DNA from: JALCOL01 sp022649665
Lineage (GTDB): Bacteria > Bacillota > Bacilli > Lactobacillales > Enterococcaceae
DNA length: 64,000 bases
Assembly (NCBI GenBank): GCA_030372335.1
Contig: JAUDCW010000009.1
Direction: 5' to 3' (one strand)
The position numbers were made by a program, and so were the translations under genes. The notes beneath the pieces are model-generated. The model saw only the letters and a list, made by a program, of their open reading frames with translations. It did not search any database and was not told the origin of the DNA. Positions 59,601-64,000 of this stretch are shown one piece after another. The stretch's first letter is position 1. The number at the start of each line of letters is the position of its first letter.

Positions 59601-61426
59601 GCCCACCAATCCTCCTCAAATGGCTGATAAGGAAGGGAGATATAGAACGTCGAGCCTTTGCCTTCACGGCTTTTCACCCATATTTTCCCGCCATGCGCTT
59701 CGATCACTTCTTTGGAGATCGCAAGCCCCAGCCCCGTTCCCCCTTGAGCACGCGAACGGGCTTTGTCGACGCGGTAAAAACGGTCGAAAACTTTTCCCAG
59801 ATCTTTTTTAGGGATCCCGAGACCTTGATCGCTGATGCTCAAAAGGACATTATTATGCGTTTCGATCAAACGGCAGGTGATCACTCCGCCATCCGGTGAA
59901 TATTTCAGGGCATTGTTCAAAATATTGTCCAGAACTTGGATCATTTTATCGGTATCGACTTCGACCCACAGATCGCGTTTGGTAAATTCGCGTTTGATCG
60001 TATGGTTTTCGTTCTTCTTTTTCAAGATCATATCGAAACGATTCAAGACAAAGTTCACTAATTCATTGAAATTGGCATATTCAAGCTGCAGCTGGCTGCG
60101 CCCCGAGTCCATCCGCGAAAGATTCAGCAGATCGTTGATCATGCGGATCATTCGGTCGGTTTCGTCGAGCGTCACGCTCAAAAATTCAGGCGCGACTTTC
60201 GGATTTTTCCAAGCCCCTTCACTCAGCGCCTCTAAATAGCTGTACATGCTGGTGAGCGGCGTCCGCAGCTCATGCGAAACATTCGAAACGAATTCGCGGC
60301 GTTCCCGGTCGTCTTTCGCCTGCTCGGTGATGTCGTGCAGTACTGCAACAAGTCCGCTGATAAAGCCCGACTCGCGGCGGATCATCGAAAAGTTTACCCG
60401 GACAACTGTCTGCGTGCCGGCTTCGTCTTTATTATCATTATGAAGCAGCAGTTCTTCAGGATTTTCCAGCAATTTGCGGAAGGTATAGTCTTCTTCGATA
60501 TCGAGCAGTTTCAAAATCGAGCTGCCGATCGCTTCTTCATATGTCGTATCCAAAAGATTGAGCGCCATTTCATTGATGATCGTGACTTTGCCGCGGCGGT
60601 TCGTCGCGATGACCCCATCAGACATATGCGTTAAAACGGAATCCAGCCGGTTCCGTTCGGCCTCAAGCGTATCCTGGGTTTCTTCGATCCGGTCCGACAA
60701 AGCATTGAACGTCAGCGCAAGCTGCGACAATTCGTCTTTGCCGTGGACCGCGACTTTTCCGGAATAGTCGCCGCGCGCGATCCGGAGCGCCTGTTCGCGC
60801 ATCTCGTCGATCGGTTGAGTGATCGAGCGCGCCACGAGGACAGCGACGATCATCGCGATCGCACTGGCGATCAAAGCCGCTGTCAGAAAGATCAAAACGA
60901 CATCGCTGACTTCTTGATATTTGCTCTCTAGATCGCTTTTTACATACAGCGCGCCGATGACCGTCCCGCTGGTCGCCGAATAGATCGGCTGGACATTGAT
61001 CAATACCCGCCGGTCGCCATCCAGCGTTTCCCGCTGCATCAGCGTATATTCATTCATTTCCTGATAATTATTCTTTTTTCCGACATCGCTCTGCCGGTTC
61101 AAGTCACTCGTGGCGCGGACGATCCCGCGTTCATCGATCACGCGCGCTTCCAGCGTTTCCGGGGTCGCGCGTTCCATCAAGATCCGTTTGATCTCGCTGT
61201 CGATATTCGTGCGGTTGGAATCGGTCCGCTCTAATTCCGAGCCGATCGACACCGCCCACGACTCGACTTGCGGTTTGGATTGCGCAACAAAATTGTCGAT
61301 CGTATTTTGTTCGAGCTTTTGGATAAAATACGCACCGACGATTTCAATAGAAACTAAAAGAAGCAAGATAAATGAAAGAGCGATCTTGAAGCTGACCGAA
61401 CGGAAAAAGTGGATCTTGTTTTTCAT
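59597..61426 (-). CDS. walK: Sensor histidine kinase WalK
   Basis: A 609-residue membrane kinase: helix 1 (about 12-35), an extracytoplasmic PDC-like domain, helix 2 (about 176-198), HAMP (about 199-252), PAS (about 260-370), HisKA with His385 in FVSNVSHELRTPL and a HATPase domain with NALKYSPDGG, DQGLGIPKKD and GGTGLGLAI. It controls wall hydrolase genes through WalR. Three bases separate it from walR. Confidence 0.97.
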   Translation of the reverse strand: MKNKIHFFRSVSFKIALSFILLLLVSIEIVGAYFIQKLEQNTIDNFVAQSKPQVESWAVSIGSELERTDSNRTNIDSEIKRILMERATPETLEARVIDERGIVRATSDLNRQSDVGKKNNYQEMNEYTLMQRETLDGDRRVLINVQPIYSATSGTVIGALYVKSDLESKYQEVSDVVLIFLTAALIASAIAMIVAVLVARSITQPIDEMREQALRIARGDYSGKVAVHGKDELSQLALTFNALSDRIEETQDTLEAERNRLDSVLTHMSDGVIATNRRGKVTIINEMALNLLDTTYEEAIGSSILKLLDIEEDYTFRKLLENPEELLLHNDNKDEAGTQTVVRVNFSMIRRESGFISGLVAVLHDITEQAKDDRERREFVSNVSHELRTPLTSMYSYLEALSEGAWKNPKVAPEFLSVTLDETDRMIRMINDLLNLSRMDSGRSQLQLEYANFNELVNFVLNRFDMILKKKNENHTIKREFTKRDLWVEVDTDKMIQVLDNILNNALKYSPDGGVITCRLIETHNNVLLSISDQGLGIPKKDLGKVFDRFYRVDKARSRAQGGTGLGLAISKEVIEAHGGKIWVKSREGKGSTFYISLPYQPFEEDWWA

Positions 61427-61429
61427 TGA

Positions 61430-62137
61430 TTACTCCTGTTCGGGATTGCGCAAGTAATAGCCGACCCCGCGGCGGGTAACGAGATATGTCGGGTGGCTCG
61501 GGTTGTCCTCGATTTTTTCCCGCAATCTTCTGACGGTCACATCAACAGTCCGAACATCACCGAAATAATCATAGCCCCAAACAGTCTGAAGCAAGTGCTC
61601 GCGTGTCATGACTTGCCCTAAATGTTTCGCCAAATAATATAAAAGTTCGAATTCGCGATGCGTCAATTCCACATTTTCGCCGAATTTCGAAACCATATAA
61701 GCATCCGGATGGATCACCAAATCGCCGATCGCAAGTTCGCTCGGTTCCTCTTCCGCCTCTTCTTTTTGGGCTGTGTTCGTACCGCGCCGCAAATTCGCTT
61801 TGACACGCGCGATCAATTCACGATTGGAAAATGGTTTGGTGACATAATCGTCGGCCCCGAGTTCCAGTCCCAGTACTTTGTCGATCTCAGAATCTTTCGC
61901 CGTCACCATAATGATCGGCATGTCGTAGTTTTTCCGCACTTCGCGGGCCACTTCCAAGCCGTCGACTTTCGGCAGCATCAAATCTAAAAGAATCAAATCG
62001 GGCTCGACTTCTTTTACTTTTTCCAAAGCCTCTTCGCCGTCATAGGCGGTGGAGACTTCATATCCTTCTTTTTCAAGATTGAATTTTACTATATCGGAGA
62101 TCGGCTTTTCGTCGTCTACGATCAAGATTTTTTTCAT
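61430..62137 (-). CDS. walR: Response regulator WalR
   Basis: A 235-residue OmpR-family regulator: receiver with Asp52 in LILLDLMLPKVDG, then a winged-helix DNA-binding domain with VELTHREFELLYYLAKHLGQVMTREHLL in pieces and VRRLREKIEDNPSHPTYLVTRRGVGYYL in pieces. WalR is essential in most Firmicutes. The ATG at 62137 follows GAGGTGA; a TTG-like start eight codons earlier is rejected. It is the first gene of walR-walK-yycH-yycI-walJ. Confidence 0.97.
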   Translation of the reverse strand: MKKILIVDDEKPISDIVKFNLEKEGYEVSTAYDGEEALEKVKEVEPDLILLDLMLPKVDGLEVAREVRKNYDMPIIMVTAKDSEIDKVLGLELGADDYVTKPFSNRELIARVKANLRRGTNTAQKEEAEEEPSELAIGDLVIHPDAYMVSKFGENVELTHREFELLYYLAKHLGQVMTREHLLQTVWGYDYFGDVRTVDVTVRRLREKIEDNPSHPTYLVTRRGVGYYLRNPEQE

Positions 62138-62241
62138 CCTGTTATTCACCTCATTCAAAATTTCCGGTCAAATCTACTGGGAAAGGTTCGCTCTAAACAG
62201 TATAACCCATTTTTCTGTCCATTTCACCTTTATTCAAAACG

Positions 62242-62274
62242 AAAAAAAACAGGGAATACTTAAAAGCATCCCTG
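62242..62274 (-). terminator. Terminator of nagA
   Basis: On the minus strand CAGGGATGC pairs with GTATTCCCTG (one mismatch), followed by eight T. Confidence 0.8.
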
Positions 62275-62293
62275 CCGCAATATTCTTTTCGCT

Positions 62294-63445
62294 TTATTTT
62301 TGGAAGCGGCTGGTGCCGTCCAAGTAGGTTTCTTCAAGTTCCAGGGCCGGCGTCAAAACTAAAAAGTCTGCCGCATGATCCGGTAAAAGCGAACCGCATT
62401 TGTCAGCGATCCCCACCGAGCGCGCCGGTGTCAGGCTGGCCATCCGGATCGCTTCGTCAGGACGTACGAGATCCCACGCCACGAGATTTTTCACCGCGTC
62501 TTTGAGTTCCAAAATCGAACCTGCCAGAGCGCTTTCGTTCTCTTTGAGGCGAGCAGCGCCGTCTTTGACGATCACCGGAAAGTCTCCCAATGTATATTCG
62601 CCGTCAGGCATATGACCGGCCCGCATACAATCCGTGATCAGCACCAAATGATCTTCACCCTTCAGCTCGATCAAGATCTCTGCCGCTTGCGGATGAACAT
62701 GGTGCCCATCACAGATCAGCTCGGCGTAAACTTCTTTCAAGCTCATCGCCGCACCAGCCATCCCGGGCTTCCGGTGGTTCAAGCCGCTCATCCCGTTATA
62801 CGTATGGACGAAAACATCCGCTCCCGCTTCGACAGCAGCTTTCGCCTGTTCAAAGGATGCATCACTATGCCCTAAAGCAACGGTCACCCCTTCTTTATCA
62901 AGAGCGCGGATAAATGGGATCACATTGTCGCGCTCAGGCGCGATCGCGATCTTTTTGATCAAACCGTGCGCTAATTTTTGCCAATGGTCGAAGATCTCGA
63001 CATCCGGATCCATAAAGTATTCCGGGTTTTGCGCGCCTTTGTGTTTTTCAGTAAAGAACGGTCCTTCAAAAAAGATCCCTTGGATCTTGGCTCCGTCTAC
63101 TTCAGCGGCATGTTCCCCGATCAAGCTGCTGACTTTATTCAAACTTTCGACACTCGCGGTCAACGTCGTCGGCAGCCAAGAAGTGACGCCGCACGCTAAC
63201 AATCCCTCCGCGATTTTTTTCAGTCCGTCCAGATCGGCATCCATCACATCATGCCCTAAAAGTCCGTGGATATGTGTATCAACGAGCCCCGGAGCGATCC
63301 AGCGGCCCGAATAATCTTTGATTTCTCCAGCTGGCTTCTCTTTTTGAAAGTTGCCGAACTTCCCATCCGCGATTTCCAAATATCCCGCACCTTCGGTAAA
63401 ACTTGGGAAAAAGAAATGATCTGCGTAAATATAGTAACTGCTCAT
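62294..63445 (-). CDS. nagA: N-acetylglucosamine-6-phosphate deacetylase
   Basis: A 383-residue amidohydrolase that deacetylates GlcNAc-6-phosphate, supplying amino sugars from wall recycling. Metal motif DTHIHG (His58, His60), Glu127 in IFFEGPFF, HSDAS, HTYNGMSGLNHR, CDGHHVHP and catalytic Asp in LITDCM. The ATG at 63445 follows GGGAGGAAAA; a start twelve codons earlier lies over the operator and is rejected. NagB is not in the window. Confidence 0.96.
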   Translation of the reverse strand: MSSYYIYADHFFFPSFTEGAGYLEIADGKFGNFQKEKPAGEIKDYSGRWIAPGLVDTHIHGLLGHDVMDADLDGLKKIAEGLLACGVTSWLPTTLTASVESLNKVSSLIGEHAAEVDGAKIQGIFFEGPFFTEKHKGAQNPEYFMDPDVEIFDHWQKLAHGLIKKIAIAPERDNVIPFIRALDKEGVTVALGHSDASFEQAKAAVEAGADVFVHTYNGMSGLNHRKPGMAGAAMSLKEVYAELICDGHHVHPQAAEILIELKGEDHLVLITDCMRAGHMPDGEYTLGDFPVIVKDGAARLKENESALAGSILELKDAVKNLVAWDLVRPDEAIRMASLTPARSVGIADKCGSLLPDHAADFLVLTPALELEETYLDGTSRFQK

Positions 63446-63464
63446 GAGTTTTCCTCCCTCTTTC

Positions 63465-63482
63465 AAACCGGTCCATACCATT
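63465..63482 (-). promoter_or_regulatory. Candidate NagR (YvoA) operator of nagA
   Basis: On the minus strand AATGGTATGGACCGGTTT resembles the dre site of GntR-type NagR regulators (around TGGTATAGAC). It lies between the nagA promoter and ribosome site, so a bound repressor could block elongation. Confidence 0.55.
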
Positions 63483-63495
63483 TTCTGCTACTTTC

Positions 63496-63524
63496 AATCT
63501 AGCGGTTTCGCGATTTTTTGTCAA
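63496..63524 (-). promoter_or_regulatory. Promoter of nagA
   Basis: On the minus strand a perfect TTGACA, a 17-base spacer and TAGATT. Confidence 0.7.
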
Positions 63525-63537
63525 TCAATTAAGATCG

Positions 63538-63569
63538 AAAAAAATACCCGCCAGTGGGTAGCTGGCGGG
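63538..63569 (-). terminator. Strong terminator upstream of nagA
   Basis: CCCGCCAG pairs perfectly with CTGGCGGG; on the minus strand a TATTTTTTT run follows. It should end a minus-strand transcript that begins upstream, perhaps outside the window. Confidence 0.75.
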
Positions 63570-63585
63570 CAAAAGGAGTTAAAAA

Positions 63586-63705
63586 ATGAAAAAGTGTTGT
63601 CTCATGAGTGGGTGGCTCACGAGAGCTAGGGTTGTTGGTTGGTATGCTTATAATATAAAAGATAAATATGAATTTTTTGTGTCTTTTGTGCTTATTTTTG
63701 CTTAA
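63586..63705 (+). CDS. Possible 39-residue peptide
   Basis: ATG with AAAGGAG seven bases upstream encodes MKKCCLMSGWLTRARVVGWY and continues with a hydrophobic tail (FFVSFVLIFA). A second stem-loop (CTCATGAG / CTCACGAG, loop TGGGTGG) lies inside its first codons. It has no recognised family; could be a leader peptide, a small toxin-like peptide or chance. Confidence 0.35.
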   Translation: MKKCCLMSGWLTRARVVGWYAYNIKDKYEFFVSFVLIFA

Positions 63706-64000
63706 AATTTATAAAATAACTTTATGTTTATTGGTAAAAACTCTAATTCGTGAAATCACAAACTAATTTTCGTTCAGTACCAGACTTTTTCTATCTCTCA
63801 AAAAACAGCAGATTATAATTAAATAATCATATTTTTTACAAAAAAAATCTTTTTTTGATTTCGAACTGAAGTGCGGTCTTTCACAAACTCCTGCAGCGGC
63901 CGAAAATGGCCATTCCGCTTGAAAAATCACTTAAAATAACACCTAGTATCGAATTTGTCTTCTCAAGAATTACTGGATTTTCAAAAAAGCCGAAAAAAAG
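63706..64000. other. AT-rich non-coding stretch at the window end
   Basis: No gene was seen in this stretch. It is AT-rich, with A/T runs and a GC-rich stem-loop near 63895-63925 (GGCC and GGCC around AAAAT, with outer AGCGG/CCGCT). It could be a leader or 3' region of a gene beyond the window. Confidence 0.5.

Noticed and set aside
1..64000. CRISPR array, tRNA, rRNA, transposase or prophage genes
   Set aside because: No regularly spaced repeats, tRNA cloverleaf with conserved TTCRA, rRNA sequence, or mobile-element protein was recognised on either strand.
63706..64000. Replication origin suggested by AT-richness near walRK
   Set aside because: No DnaA-box clusters (TTATCCACA-like) were seen and dnaA/dnaN are absent.

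Overview
The window reads as chromosomal DNA from a lactic acid bacterium (Lactobacillales, most likely Lactobacillaceae). The evidence is the walR-walK-yycH-yycI-walJ cluster, the acpS-alr-mazF order, rarA next to a 6S RNA gene, an Apf-type LysM surface protein, two LmrCD-type heterodimeric ABC exporters, a ThiT thiamine transporter under a TPP riboswitch, and ribosome binding sites close to AGGAGG with frequent GTG and TTG starts. No phage, insertion sequence, rRNA, tRNA or CRISPR array was found. The species is not determined.

Layout. 0-7 kb: 3-methyladenine glycosylase, rarA, 6S RNA, a small membrane protein, a universal stress protein and the first ABC exporter pair. 7-12 kb: acpS-alr-mazF, a CBS/CorC membrane protein and an AI-2E family permease. 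12-14.6 kb: an HD hydrolase, a soluble cysteine-rich histidine kinase and a LuxR-type regulator as one overlapping operon. 14.7-22.5 kb: cell-surface and repair genes (Ser/Thr-rich secreted protein, CutC, LysM/Apf protein, UvrA2, polysaccharide deacetylase) and riboswitch-controlled thiT. 22.5-31.8 kb: preT-preA, a PfkB sugar kinase, VanZ-like protein, EF-P with a degenerate chelatase, an old-yellow-enzyme oxidoreductase, an MFS transporter and a GNAT. 32-38 kb: yqeY-rpsU, the PEP synthase/PPDK regulator, a nitroreductase with divergent HxlR, and a CzrA-like regulator followed by hom-thrB. 38-48 kb: phosphoglucomutase, trxB, the second ABC pair, yneF and PBP1A. 48-54 kb: DUF441, an aldo/keto reductase, a mini-NfeD/SPFH/YibE/YibF operon, ytpR and an NAD(P)H-binding protein. 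54-63.5 kb: an M42 peptidase-thioredoxin-Usp operon, the WalRK cell-wall regulon locus and nagA.

The most notable non-gene structure is a dispersed family of eight intergenic elements, all placed at gene 3' ends. Each has a terminator-like hairpin whose stem sequence varies but whose GAC...GTC core is kept, then a conserved module (GGTGTTCCAAAAGCAGC), and in the longer copies a second hairpin. In two copies the first hairpin is flipped relative to the module. The best-preserved copy, at 40.1 kb, has inverted termini. Other points of interest are the cysteine-rich two-component system with an HD partner, a zinc-type ArsR repressor heading a threonine operon, a 42-bp perfect palindrome that gives two convergent genes the same C-terminus, and a standalone NfeD-like OB-fold next to an SPFH protein.

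Many genes concern the envelope and its stress responses: WalRK with YycHI, PBP1A, alanine racemase, NagA, the Apf-like protein, a polysaccharide deacetylase and the exporters. Redox genes form a second theme: TrxB, a thioredoxin, an old-yellow-enzyme homologue, a nitroreductase, PreTA and two universal stress proteins. All assignments come from reading the sequence; no database search was run.
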